Shown: positions 47,501 to 57,418 of the stretch, piece by piece
How the letters are laid out: every line of letters begins with the position of its first letter
How positions within the stretch are numbered: the first letter of the stretch is position 1
From: Ditylenchus dipsaci
Taxonomy: Eukaryota > Nematoda > Chromadorea > Rhabditida > Anguinidae
Length of the DNA stretch: 64,000 bases
Reading direction: 5' to 3'
Assembly (NCBI GenBank): GCA_004194705.1
Contig: SADC01001212.1
Location: 1 to 64,000, forward strand
The notes under the pieces: model-generated
Seen by the model: the letters and a program-made list of their open reading frames with translations, nothing else
The model's database searches: none
What the model was told of the DNA's origin: nothing
Translations under genes and position numbers: made by a program

Positions 47501-49765
47501 AAGTTTGGCGGCGAAGGCGAGTCAGTTCATTTACATGCCAACAACTTAGGCGGTAGTCTTTTTCATTATATTTTTGTTATTTGCTGAACATAACTTTGCA
47601 GAAGATTGCAAAGGAGCAGCGAATGTTTTATGGAGTCGCTGGATTTCCAAACGTGGTGGGGCTAATCGATGGAACGCACATCTACATTCAAGCGCCGAGT
47701 CAGGACGTTGAGAGGGACTATGTAAACCGGAAAAATCGGCACTCAATAAATGTTCAAGTAATCTCTTTTGAAATATTTAACTTCTAGTAATCAGGCTTAT
47801 TTTTGCTCTTTAGGTGGTGGTCAACTCAGAAAGTCAATTCACAAATGTGGTCGCCAGGCATCCGGGGTGCGCACACGACTCACATATTCTTCGTTCAAGC
47901 CTTCTGTGGGATGCCTTCCAAAACAACGAAATCAGTGGTGTGCTTTTGGGCGATTCAGGCTACCCGTGCAAGAAGTGGTTAATGACTCCTTTCCTCAGAC
48001 CGTCGTCGGCTAGTGAGATAAGGTTGGAATAAACGCATACTGGTAGCCCGGAAATCAATTGCATAACCATCTTATTTAGGTACAATAAAGCACACAAGAG
48101 AACAAGGGTCGGTGTGGAGCAGAGGATCGGGCAGTGGAAGCGCCGTTTTGCCATTTTACACAGTGAAGCCCGCCTCGGCTTGGAGCATATGGCTAATGTG
48201 GTCCTCTCAACTGCTGTCTTGCACAATCTTGCTGTAGATCTGCGCATGCCTGAGCCAGAGGAGGATGAAGAAATCAGTGATGACCAACCTGAGGAAGAAG
48301 TCTACCAAGGACGTCAAGTGACTGGAATTCAAGAGAGATATGGAATTGTTAGGGAATATTTTTGATGTGTAATTTGATGTTATCTGTAAAATAAAGTCTA
48401 TGGGGGTGTAATTGCTGTAGCTGTATATTGACTACGACTAAATATTTAGAGTTTAGCATGCCACTTGCTAAATTCTAAACTCCGAGTCGATATTGACTAC
48501 GGCTAAATATTTGGAGTGTGGCATGCTAAATTCTAATTGTTTAGAGACTACCAAAAAGTAGAGTCTAAATATTTAGAGTTTAGTTTTCTATATTGACTAC
48601 CAAATTGCCACTTTTATTTAGTGTCTAAATATTTAGTCACTAATTCGATATTGACTACGGGTCCTGGTGGGGATTGTTAAGGGAGTCTCTACTATTTTCT
48701 AGGTAGCATTTCTAGTAAAACTTCTTGAATTGCATATCAAAGTAATTTAACACTCACCAAATACATGCCTGTCACATAGCTCTCGTAGTAGCGCAAATTA
48801 AAGCATTTGAACACTCTATGGAGGGTATATTGTGTTTTGGATGTAGCCGTGTGTTGGTACCTGCACAAACACTGATCAATAAACGACCATTCCACCAAAT
48901 TAGATGGACCATACCTGAGGGCAGCCTCAATATGTCTGGACAACGACTCGATGGTTCGTATCCTGTAGTCAGGCTCTATGTTCTCCTTCTCTGTCGCCAT
49001 TTGCACAATGTCGTTTAGGCGAATGCCTAACTAATGTAGTTATTATTTTAAAAATAAAAACACTTCACGAAAAAATTGAAGGCTCGAATCAAGAACTAAC
49101 CAGATTTATCACTCATCATTCTCCACCTATGAAAATATTAGTTTTTCCAGTCAATGACAAGTTTATTATAGAAACTCACATAAGGCAAGGAATGTAATAT
49201 AAAAAGGCCTCAATTAGCAAGAAAAAGGGACCCATTGGTAGTAGGAGATTTGTCGGTATCTGTACACAAAAAAATTTAAAATTTGCACAAAGACTAAATC
49301 GACTTACTCTCTTTCTGTAACATCTACTGGAATGTCCTGTAAAAAGTAATTAAAATGGTAATAATCACCGTTTTAGCTTGCCCTACCTCGTCAACAGGCA
49401 CAAAGTAGGTGTTTTCTGACCTAGAAACATATTTTAGCGTCAATTAGGTGAACAGAAACTGTATAATTACCAACAAAACATTTCTGTGTAGGCTTCCCAA
49501 GAGGAAGTGAACTGAGCCGGCACCCCTAAATGCTACTCTTTTCAACCAACACTGAATAATCCATACAATGACATACAACACTCTAAAGGACGACCGCCGA
49601 ACTGAAAAAGATAATAACAATTACAGTTAAAAAAAAGCATCAGCAAAACTCACTTGCTTGAAGCTAACTAAAACGGCCATCATGATAAGAAAAGAGGAAG
49701 TGTAGAAGTAGGACAATCTGTCGACAAAGTCGTCGTCTTTACGGTAGTGCAGAAAGGAAAGCGCA
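44543..49765 (-). CDS. Innexin gap-junction protein, first exon not found
   Basis: Innexins form gap junctions and hemichannels with four membrane spans. Minus-strand exons: 49654-49765, 49577-49601, 49471-49525, 49387-49420, 49308-49336, 49180-49259, 49101-49126, 48915-49026, 48758-48860, 45835-45913, 45651-45784, 45362-45604, 45222-45307, about 45085-45195, 44543-45038. Hallmarks are [24 protein letters not shown] across exons 2-3, NTYFVPVDE, the signature [32 protein letters not shown] and [15 protein letters not shown]. The tail is long, Gly/Ser/Thr-rich and cytoplasmic. The start lies upstream of 49765. One T is missing from a T-run near 49220, and the junction near 45195-45222 is uncertain. 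The 2.84-kb intron 9 contains a complete Harbinger element. Several exons are only 25-34 nt. Confidence 0.9.
46625..46948 (+). CDS. Harbinger Myb/SANT-like accessory protein
   Basis: The frame from ATG 46625 reads [20 protein letters not shown], then [17 protein letters not shown] and [17 protein letters not shown]. The spacing W...L....VKKHW..LK.KAK is that of the trihelix Myb/SANT-like proteins encoded beside Harbinger nucleases; they bind the ends and help nuclear import of the nuclease. Continuation past 46900 by splicing is possible. An in-frame upstream ATG at 46571 is less likely. Confidence 0.75.
   Translation: MDANLVVEKSRFSPDVSAKLSALVAETFAVLFPSSCSAEAQSKSNKAWEDVTSKLNKAFVDKLLSFGSDQVKKHWMYLKVKAKEVNANKKKWAVILVLLQLVKLYLR
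47145..48365 (+). CDS. Harbinger DDE nuclease (HARBI1-like)
   Basis: Exons 47145-47267, 47319-about 47549, 47602-47757, 47814-48022 and 48080-48365. The helix-turn-helix region ([20 protein letters not shown], then KSVSRCV) is followed by the DDE core: first Asp in [11 protein letters not shown], second in [13 protein letters not shown], Glu in [25 protein letters not shown] and HNLAVDL are typical for HARBI1. The exon 2/3 junction shows an in-frame TAG at 47547 just before the expected donor, so one base may be missing or the copy is disabled. All catalytic residues are present. The acidic C-terminus ([15 protein letters not shown]) is usual. Confidence 0.9.
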
Positions 49766-49769
49766 CTGA

Positions 49770-50012
49770 AACACTCCCATAAAACAACTGTTTGACCCTT
49801 TCATGCATTTTAGGATTTAATTGTTTTATTGACCAATAGTAACAATTTTAAACTAATCTGAATTGAAATTATAGCAAAAACAGGCGCTACCGAAGTATAA
49901 CCACCCCTATTTTAGTCCAAAAACTTATTAAGGTGACTTTCGCCTTCACGCTTTTTCGAAGAATCTAGTGCTCTATATCATGAGCCGAGAGTATATTTCG
50001 GCAAAAAAACCT
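49770..50012. other. Upstream flank of innexin
   Basis: Expected to hold the innexin start exon, which I could not fix. A minus-strand ATGGGAGTG at 49780 is one base out of frame with the first clear exon and would fit if one base were missing. Confidence 0.4.
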
Positions 50013-50254
50013 TTAAAGGGCCATTGCCGTCTCAGACAACAGTTGTCCCACGCCAATTCAAATTTTTTCCCTAATCATTGAACTTCTGTACAGATTTTTC
50101 AACTTGGTTTCTAACAAAACTACACCTAAAATTAAATTCCAGGCCTTGTTTTGTTAGAAACCCAGCTGAAAAATCCGTACAGAAGTTCATTGATCAGGCG
50201 AAAAAATTTGAATTGGCGGGGGACAATTCAAAACAGGTGGCAATGGCCCTTTAA
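50013..50254. mobile_element. Palindromic element Q, copy 3
   Basis: CTTTAAAGGGCCATTGCC and GGCAATGGCCCTTTAA are the ends. The arms carry TTGGTTTCTAACAAAAC and GTTTTGTTAGAAACCCA, as in the copies at 18.1 and 38.4 kb. Confidence 0.75.
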
Positions 50255-50427
50255 CTATAGAACTAGGTAAATTCATTTGCAGTTAGATTCATATATAAAG
50301 TTTCAATTTATGAGGAACGAACCCCAAAAAAAATATTTTACTAAAAATGCTTTTTTTTCTCGGTGTTTTTCCGTGTCAATGCATCTAACAGAACAAAGCC
50401 TAGAATTTAATTTCAGGTACAGTTTTG

Positions 50428-50914
50428 GGGTTGGCCAGACTTGCGGACAACATTTTGCGGACGCAACACTTGCGGACCAAATTTCGCGGACGAAACATTC
50501 ACGGACGAAAATTTGCGGACAAAGATTTGCGGACGAGACTTTGCGGACCGAATTTCGCGGATGCAACATTTGCGGACGAACATTTGTGGACCGACTTTTG
50601 CGGATAAACCTAAGTTTGGCAGAAAAGGAGCAGAAAAAAGAAGGTATCTCAAGCCGGAGTGAAGGATGACAGCATTAAAAACTAAGTTAGTCGAACCTGT
50701 GACTTAGGCGATGCTTATATGAAGTTCAAGAATTCTCGTCCGCAAATCTTTGTCCGCAAATCTTCGTCCGCAAATGTTCGTCCGCAAATCTTGCGTCCGC
50801 AAGATGTGATCCGCAAAAGTTGAGGCGCAAAACCTCATCCGCAAAGCTTTGTGCGCAATAATCACGTCCGGAAACACGCATCCGCAAAATATTGTCCGCA
50901 AGTCTGGCCAACCC
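50428..50914. mobile_element. Foldback-like element J (GCGGACGAAACATTT arrays)
   Basis: The ends GGGTTGGCCAGACTTGCGGA and its inverse bound 487 bp. Arrays of a 12-15 bp unit TTTGCGGACGAAA run at 50440-50605 and inverted at 50740-50900. Perfect 8-bp repeats CAGTTTTG flank it (50420-50427, 50915-50922). It sits inside a fourth, partial copy of palindromic element Q: the flanks AGAATTTAATTTCAGGTA and TTATAAACCAAGTTGAAAA rejoin as in uninterrupted copies. Confidence 0.9.
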
Positions 50915-50929
50915 CAGTTTTGTTATAAA

Positions 50930-52370
50930 CCAAGTTGAAAAATCCGTACAGATTTACTCGTTTCGTGTTGAATCCGTCACTAATGAACCTATACTACTTT
51001 TAAAAATTATACAAAAAACTTTTGCCATAAAATTTGGATTAAAACTCACGAAAACATATTTTGAAGAACCATGGCGCCAACTTCCTAAATATATATTATA
51101 ATTTTTTTTAAAGAAAATAATGTTTTTGTTGCAAAAATTACTAAGACAGCTGCCTGGTGGTAGTGAGAAGAATCCCGACCGTGCCCTAAATTTAAGTTGT
51201 TTAGTGTTTTTGACTTTTTTTTGGCAAGTCCGTTAAATTTCGTTTTGTTCATTACAAAATTTTCTCTATGCCCTAATATTTTAGTGCTCATTGTTCTTGC
51301 AAAAAATAGTACCATCCATAAAATTTAGCCTGCTGAATTATTGAAAAGTTTATAAGCTGGACGAGCCACTACTTCATTTTGATAATAACTCAACAAGTGC
51401 AAGTTAAAACATCCACATAATCAATAAAAGGTTGCAATGAAACAGAAAAAAATAGTCAGTTGTTTTCCCCAGAATTTCTACCATGTTCGAAATAATGAAG
51501 AAAATAACAATATTACAAACGAATATGTTACCTACACAAGTCTCGATTTTTCGGCATTTCTGGGATCTGTGCAATGAATGGAGCCATAAAATGGAGGGAG
51601 CTAGTTTGTAATTTGTAGTGGGGTACATATTAGCCGGGTGGCGGCTCTCAAAATAGTTAGAAGGCTTTCTCGAAACTTTTTCTAGTATTTATATGGTTTT
51701 GGTAATGTCCCAGTGGTCAAACTAACCCATATTATGTTTTGTTCAACCTCTAATTACTGTCCGCTGGGCTTACCTACCCTATTGTGAAGCTTTAATGCAA
51801 GACTAGAAGAACTTTAAATTTAGCACCATAAGGGTAATTTATTAAGCGCCAATTTAACATCATTCACAAAAAGCACTTGGCCTTTTAAAAAGCATGTCAA
51901 AGTATTACCTTTATTGTATCTTCTGCGAAGAAACATCTTCCATATAAAATAGATTGGGAGTGCACAGTCAAAAATACATCATTTTTGCGCAAAAGCAAAA
52001 ACTGCACGAATAAAAAGAAAAGAAAATCGTTTTCTCAAAAAAATATCTACCGAAAAATTTGGGGCGAATAAATAAACAAAAAAATTCTGAAGTGGCTCAA
52101 TCAATCAGTAGCAGCAGTTATTGACACTTATAGACTCTTTTGGTTAGCTTACTTAGCTTACGCTCAATACTAGTCTCATGAAATTTTAAGAAGTCCTACT
52201 TGATGTTTTAATTCTCGAGATTAAAGTGTTAAAAAAAGTTAGTTCCTTCGAAAGAAAAAACATTTTGCCTCTTTATGTATTGGGGTGTCTAACGAAAAAA
52301 AACTGCCTTGATCCCCCTGTTAATTTTTTTCGAATTTTTTTTCTCTCTCCAAAAGTATTAAAACATGTTT
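50930..52370. other. Gene-free AT-rich stretch
   Basis: No supported gene. A tiny frame at 51894 (MSKYYLYCIFCEETSS) is Cys-containing but too short to call. No clear inverted repeats. Confidence 0.45.
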
Positions 52371-52373
52371 ATC

Positions 52374-52637
52374 TACCGTATATTCTTTATTAGAAGGCCC
52401 GGGCCTTCTATTTTTCAACCCTAAAAAAGTCGGAAAAAAAATATTTCGATTTTGAGATTTTTGAATGCTCAACTAAAATTTTGAAAGTGGAATCAGGTGA
52501 GCTCGTGCTAACTAAGAAAACGCGAAAAACAGATTTGCGAATTTCTTTTTCTAGGCTGATATATAGGTCCTCAAGGGGGCCTTCTATTAGAGAGGGGCCT
52601 TCTATTAGAGAGGGCCTTCTAATCGAGAATATACGGT
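52374..52637. mobile_element. TA-flanked MITE, TACCGTAT type, second copy
   Basis: TACCGTATATTCTTTATTAG at the left matches TTCTAATCGAGAATATACGGTA inverted at the right. Next to each end, GAAGGCCC-type units repeat (GGCCTTCTATTAGAGAG). Same end motif as 10916-11144 but a different internal sequence. Confidence 0.75.
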
Positions 52638-52902
52638 ATGCTTTTAATCATTTTTACGTGAAATTTTGTGGTCAAAAATTTTAAGCTCGAGGAACATGTT
52701 TGAGGCCGTCTAAACATACACTGGCCTAAGCTTAATTCACCAAAATCAGCTTGCTGAACCAAGGCAAAGAACTTTTAAAGGAGCATACTTGTTGATGATA
52801 ATGGAAATTTGGTGAATTCAAATGCGCACGGGAAGCCTTTTCAATACCGAAATAGTTTTTTAACTGGTTTATAATGTTTTTACATTAAAGATCAAAAATA
52901 AC

Positions 52903-52966
52903 ATCGCAGGCGTGGGAATCGAACCTAGATCTATACCATTGAGCCACCTAGGCTATCTGTATAACT
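52903..52966 (-). other. tRNA-like fragment with A and B boxes but no anticodon arm
   Basis: On the minus strand TGGCTCAATGG fits the Pol III A box and GGTTCGATTCC the B box, but only ten bases separate them, too few for an anticodon arm. The 3' end CACGCCTGCGA recalls the tRNA-Ser 600 bp away. It could be a SINE head or a deleted tRNA copy. Confidence 0.5.
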
Positions 52967-53135
52967 TCTGTATTCTGATTTGATATACCAACAATACACA
53001 ATTCAAAAAGTATTTTTGGAGTAAATTAGCCAAATTCTGATTGTCATGGACAAGAATGGCCCTTTAAATAATTTTTTTACTAAAATTTTTTTTATGTAAG
53101 ATTGATTGGAAAGCGTAAATACCGTATTTCCTCTA

Positions 53136-53514
53136 TGAAAGGACCCTGTCTCTTCCTTATCATGGAAATTCGAAATATTTGATTGCGCGCGGGACCACTT
53201 ACATTTTGTCAATAATACAGGGTGACCCAAGAAACCTCCCATGACATCTAACTGTTCGACTCGAGTTCATTCAGTGCAAAAACATAAACTGAGAATGTCC
53301 CTGCGGTGGCGGGCGCCCTTGTTTTGAACTGGTGCAGTATGGTACTGAACTTGACATTTTCGAGCGTTTTTTTAAATTTTAGCTTTAGTGCTAGGCATCT
53401 GATTACATCGTACTTTTCTCTGTAAAATAGCTCAAACGAAAGCTTACAATCATGGATACGCAGACACTCGGGCTTTTACGTGCCATGATAAGGAAGAGAC
53501 AGGGTCCTTTAAGT
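53136..53514. mobile_element. Palindrome-bounded element next to tRNA-Ser
   Basis: AAAGGACCCTGTCTCTTCCT and its inverse AGGAAGAGACAGGGTCCTTT, each continuing TATCATGG / CCATGATA, bound 380 bp. A CAGGGTGACCCAAGAAA end (53218) belongs to a nested CAGGGTG-type MITE. Confidence 0.7.
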
Positions 53515-53527
53515 AAAAAAAATTAAT

Positions 53528-53609
53528 CGCAGGCGGCAGGGTTCGAACCTACGCGGGCATAGCCCATTAGATTTCAAGTCTAACTCCTTAACCACTCGGA
53601 CACGCCTGC
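53528..53609 (-). tRNA. tRNA-Ser(UGA)
   Basis: The minus strand folds as an 82-nt tRNA. The acceptor stem GCAGGCG pairs with CGCCTGC; the D arm contains TGTCCGAGTGG; the anticodon loop CTTGAAA gives anticodon TGA; a long variable arm (TGGGCTATGCCCGCG) marks the serine class; the T arm is GGTTCGAACCC. Discriminator G fits eukaryotic tRNA-Ser. A and B boxes match consensus. No intron. Confidence 0.95.
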
Positions 53610-53619
53610 GCATAGGTTT

Positions 53620-54600
53620 GTTTACCACAACTAATACCTTTACAATATTTTCTCTGAAAGCCCAAAACTCCCTCCATTAAATTAGGGAACTATTATCCAA
53701 CCCTGGAAAATCTTGAAATTGTTTCTCGAAAATAGTCCTAACTCTGAAATCCTAGTAAAAAACGAGGAGTTCGGAGTTATTAAAGTATGTGGAGTTAATA
53801 GAGGAAATGCGGTATACACTTTTAAGAACCTTTGGGAAAAAGTTAAAAAATCAGAAGCAAGGGCCAAGGCAGTTGTTTTCGGGGGACACCCCAACACATA
53901 CAGAGCCAGCATTTTTTATCCATTTGTTTAAAGGGTTCAGAGAAACTCATCGATAAATGGAGGACACAAGAGCCGTTGAGCCAAAAGGCATATCCTTTTG
54001 CAAGTTCCGCCTATTTCGATGTTCTCACTAAGGAGGGGAATTAAAAAAGCTGAATTTAGTGACTCAGGCAGATGATCAAAATAGTGATATTAGTAGGCCT
54101 AATTGGTTTCATATAACTTTAGCAAAAACATGACACAAGATAGATTTAAAATTTTTTTTGACCTCAACACATTAAAAAAGTGGTGTTTTGTTAGGCTTGA
54201 AATTAACGCTTTAGCCAATCACAACTACTGCCAATTTAAATGGTGGTCTTATTCCAAAAGCCCATGACATAAATGGAAAAATGGGCGCGCATAAAAAAGA
54301 TTTATTGCGCCCTCGAGAGTTCACCCGACCGCACAGCAGCACATAAATAAACCTCTCCCTGTTGTCGCTATGATAAATGAAAAATTTGGTGGTTTGGTCC
54401 AGTAAGTTGGTGGAATTAGGTTTTTGAAATTTATGAGAAATACTTTATCTACCGTATTTTATTATATCTAGACCATCTAATTATTACTTAATTTTGCATA
54501 AATTGGTAATCATTTTAAAGTAATTTTTTTTCGAAGAAATTATCACAAAAATTATAAGTAAGAGAGTATAAAAAGAGCAATTCATTGCTGCAATTCATTT
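53620..54600. other. Gene-free stretch
   Basis: No gene supported. A TACCGTATTTTATTATATC-type solo end occurs near 54453. Confidence 0.4.
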
Positions 54601-54604
54601 TCGA

Positions 54605-54960
54605 TCAAAAGACTGGACGGCCATCAACTGACCAGTTTTTTTCGGAATATTTGAAACTTTTGATTCGGATTCAGGAACAGATTTTGGTATTAGGGGTGAC
54701 TTTCCGAAAACTTTTACTGTCAAAATTGTCGATTTTTAATCAAAAGTTTCAAATATTCCGAAAAAAATGGTGGTCAGTTGATATTTTACCCAAAAGACTT
54801 GCTGATAGGGTTGCCACTAAGGTGGTGTCCTCAGCTGGCTGAGGCTAAAGGCTGAGGTAAAATTTTTGACTTGGCTGACGGCTGAGGAAAATTTTTCCGA
54901 CTCAGCCGGCTGAGGCTGAGGGCTGAGATAATCGTCGAGTATACCACCCTGGTTGCCGCA
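54605..54960. mobile_element. Palindrome plus GGCTGAGG repeat cluster
   Basis: CATCAACTGACCA...TTCGGAATATTTGAAACTTTTGATT and its inverse (54615-54785) form a hairpin. Adjacent 54820-54935 has CAGCTGGCTGAGGCTGAGG-type units in both orientations. GGGTTGCCACTAAGGTGGT and CCACCCTGGTTGCC may be ends of the second element. Confidence 0.55.
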
Positions 54961-55435
54961 TACCAGGTTTTTCAAAAAGTTACTTTTAGCCAAGGCTGCC
55001 AGCTGTACTTCATTTTTGTAGTAAAAAGAGCTTTTTTTTGTAAAAAGATAATATTACCTGATAGTTAATATTTTTATGCCTAATGATTGGAGGATATCTA
55101 TGCTAAAATAAATCTGTTTTTGCGAAGAAATTTTTATACCATTGAGTAGCCAAAGTTTTTTAAGCTTTCAATCGTGGGTCGCATTTTCAAAATTTTTATA
55201 ATTTTAATAAAGAATCGCATAGAATCAAGAAATAAAGTCAAACATTTTGAAAACTCCAGTTAACTGAGTGACAACCCTACTTGCTGAGGTACCAATGAAT
55301 TTCCATCTCTTTTTCAGGAGCTTTTATCACGAAAAAATATTCAGTGCAGAATTTAAGCCTCGGAAATGACTTAAAGGCAGAGGACAGGCTTAGTGAGATT
55401 TGACCAAAACTTAAAAAAAAACAATAACAACTTAC

Positions 55436-55541
55436 TCCTGTGCCTAGCACCCAAATAGGGCAAAGTGTGTGGATCAGCAGTAGAAGCAGCCAGAGTGTTT
55501 CCAGCCGGCGATAGAGTGCCTACCCACGGGTTTCTGCGCAT
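55436..55541 (-). CDS. Possible coding exon, family unknown
   Basis: From ATG at 55541 the minus strand reads MRRNPWVGTLSPAGNTLAAS then TADPHTLPYLGARHR before a GTAAG donor. The stretch 55440-55610 is clearly GC-richer than its surroundings, which suggests coding sequence. No partner exon was found, so this is a weak call. Confidence 0.3.
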
Positions 55542-56205
55542 TACATCGGAGCAGTGGGAGGAGTGCCACTGCCCTTATACCCTACAATTGCTTAAGGTGA
55601 ACAAACAGGGGTGATTACTACTACACCAGATAATTACTGGCTGATGCTGCTACACAACCAATATATGGCACAAATGCTGGCTGAAAATAAAAAATTCGTT
55701 CTCAGGTGAGTCAGATTTACAACTAAATTAAACGTGTGAAACAAGATCGAAAAAAGTTGAGAGAAAGAAATAAAATCGATAAAAAAGATTATTTGAGGTC
55801 TGGAGGGGATACAAGGGAAATTTGTGTTCTGCAATCTTAATAGTAAAATTTGGTAAATCTTGGTAGTTTTGCAACAACTTGAAAAAGCAATTCGATATGC
55901 AAAAATATTATTGATTTTTTGTTTACAAAATGTTCATATAACATCACCATACTAGAAAAGTTTTGATTTGAGATGTAAAATTAAAAAGATGATGAGGTAA
56001 GGTAAAAGGATGAGACATGTAGTTTTTCTTTGCCGGTTTAACTTGGCGACAACAATTGGCAATTGACCAAAACAGTGGAATCTTAATCATGAATCTGAAC
56101 ATCCAGCCAACCAGCGGTCTAAAAAATATATAAGACGCCCTAAATTTTTTTAAATTTCTGACTTGGGGTGGTTGGGCATGTTTTTGTCGCATTGACTGTA
56201 TTTGG

Positions 56206-56670
56206 TCATTCTGACTCAAAATGATCACCCACTCATTCTAATGAAACCACATTGCTGAAACCACATGAGCCTACCTGCACGGGGGCCGGTGCCAGGCAAA
56301 ATTCTAACACTTTCGGCGACGGCGTCTCTTTTATGCCGACGCTCGGTGCCCTCTTATACCGGCTCTAGCGCTGGGTATCAGCCGCAATACTGGATTTTTA
56401 GAATATTCATGACATTTTAAACTTTTAACAGCATTTTTTGGTGTTGGCCGCATTCAATTTAAATCCTGGTGGCAATAAGCGAAAACTTTAACGTCAAACA
56501 CATATTATACACCCCGGCGCCAGCGGCAATTTTCAAGTCCGATTTTTTTCCGGTGCCAATTTTTCCGAGCGTGCAGGTATGCACATGAGATATCTGTAGA
56601 ATTTCTGGCATATTATACAAGAAATCCTACAGTTATCTCATTGGGTTTCATTTTGAGTCAGAATGACCAA
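56206..56670. mobile_element. Element K with TGGTCATTCTGACTCAAAA ends, carrying a hAT
   Basis: TTGGTCATTCTGACTCAAAA and its inverse TTTTGAGTCAGAATGACCAA bound 460 bp. More than half is the nested hAT element. A decayed relative lies near 9975-10100. I could not fix the target duplication. Confidence 0.7.
56270..56581. mobile_element. hAT MITE nested in element K
   Basis: Ends CCTACCTGCACG and CGTGCAGGTATG, with GGTGCC-rich subterminal sequence, bound 312 bp. Perfect 8-bp repeats CACATGAG flank it (56262-56269, 56582-56589). Confidence 0.85.
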
Positions 56671-56830
56671 GTATATTCAACGGCACAAAATTCGCATAAC
56701 GCGTTATATGGATGTTTATGCACGAAAAAGGATGGAAAACATGTAAAGCCTCACAATAAATTTTCGAAATTTCAGGGTAATAAAAAGAGTCGTATTACAG
56801 AAACGAAGTCAACTATAGGACAAGCAAATT

Positions 56831-57013
56831 TTAAGTGCTAGTTGTGAGCTCAAAATAGTTGGGTGTAAAAATAGGTAAATCAATTATTCGTGTGGTTGCC
56901 AAGCCCAGGCTAGTGACACAGGGCTTGCGAATCAAGCTAAGGCAACAAATAAGTAGCAATAGCAGGAGTACTAAAGCCATGGAAGAGCCAGGTTTGGTGC
57001 GTGAGAAACACAC
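56831..57013 (-). CDS. Possible small secreted peptide
   Basis: A 60-residue minus-strand frame contains MALVLLLLLLICCLSL, a good signal-peptide core, followed by RKPCVTSLGLATTRI and ending at a stop. No family recognised. Chance cannot be excluded; the hydrophobic run is Leu/Ile-rich and the locus is unique in the window. Confidence 0.3.
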   Translation of the reverse strand: MCFSRTKPGSSMALVLLLLLLICCLSLIRKPCVTSLGLATTRIIDLPIFTPNYFELTTST

Positions 57014-57418
57014 AAACTAATTGCTATGTAAGGACACAAAACAACGAAGTTAAATTCTCTTTTCTCAGTTTTATTGATGGCATACAAGTAATTGGAGACT
57101 TTGAGTGAACCAGGCTTTCCTAATTTTCTATTACGAAAACAAACAAATCTTAAAATAATAATTTAGATGTGGGGATCCTGAGAATCTTCGTGACAACATT
57201 CTGCTTTTTATAAAAAAGCCATTGGCAGTGTAATCTAGTCTACCGTAAATGCTCTAATTGGAGCCCATGGGCTTGAATTAGAACACACAACTTTCCAAGT
57301 ACTTTGTGGCGCTGTGTTTTTAGATATGAAAAATCTAACATTTTTAGGCACACGACCACTGAAAAAATAGTCCTGTTTTTCAGCTACATCTTTTGGGGTC
57401 GTGATGATGTGTGATGAT

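Larger units (their letters stand above)
46129..48663. mobile_element. Complete PIF/Harbinger transposon with subterminal repeat clusters
   Basis: Inverted ends GACCCGTAGTCAATATCGAA and TTCGATATTGACTACGGGTC are flanked by the 3-bp repeat CTG (46126-46128, 48664-48666), as Harbinger elements make. Just inside both ends lie clusters of two motifs, GTAGTCAATAT and AGTCTAAATATTTAGA, repeated in both orientations (46130-46400, 48430-48660). Between them are both usual genes: a Myb/SANT-like protein and a DDE nuclease. It is inserted in innexin intron 9, opposite in orientation to the host gene. Confidence 0.93.

Noticed and set aside
47960..48247. Minus-strand frame of 95 codons
   Set aside because: It is the antisense shadow of the Harbinger nuclease.
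50277..50669. Open frame of 130 codons on the plus strand
   Set aside because: It runs from element Q into the GCGGACGAA array of element J; composition is array-derived.
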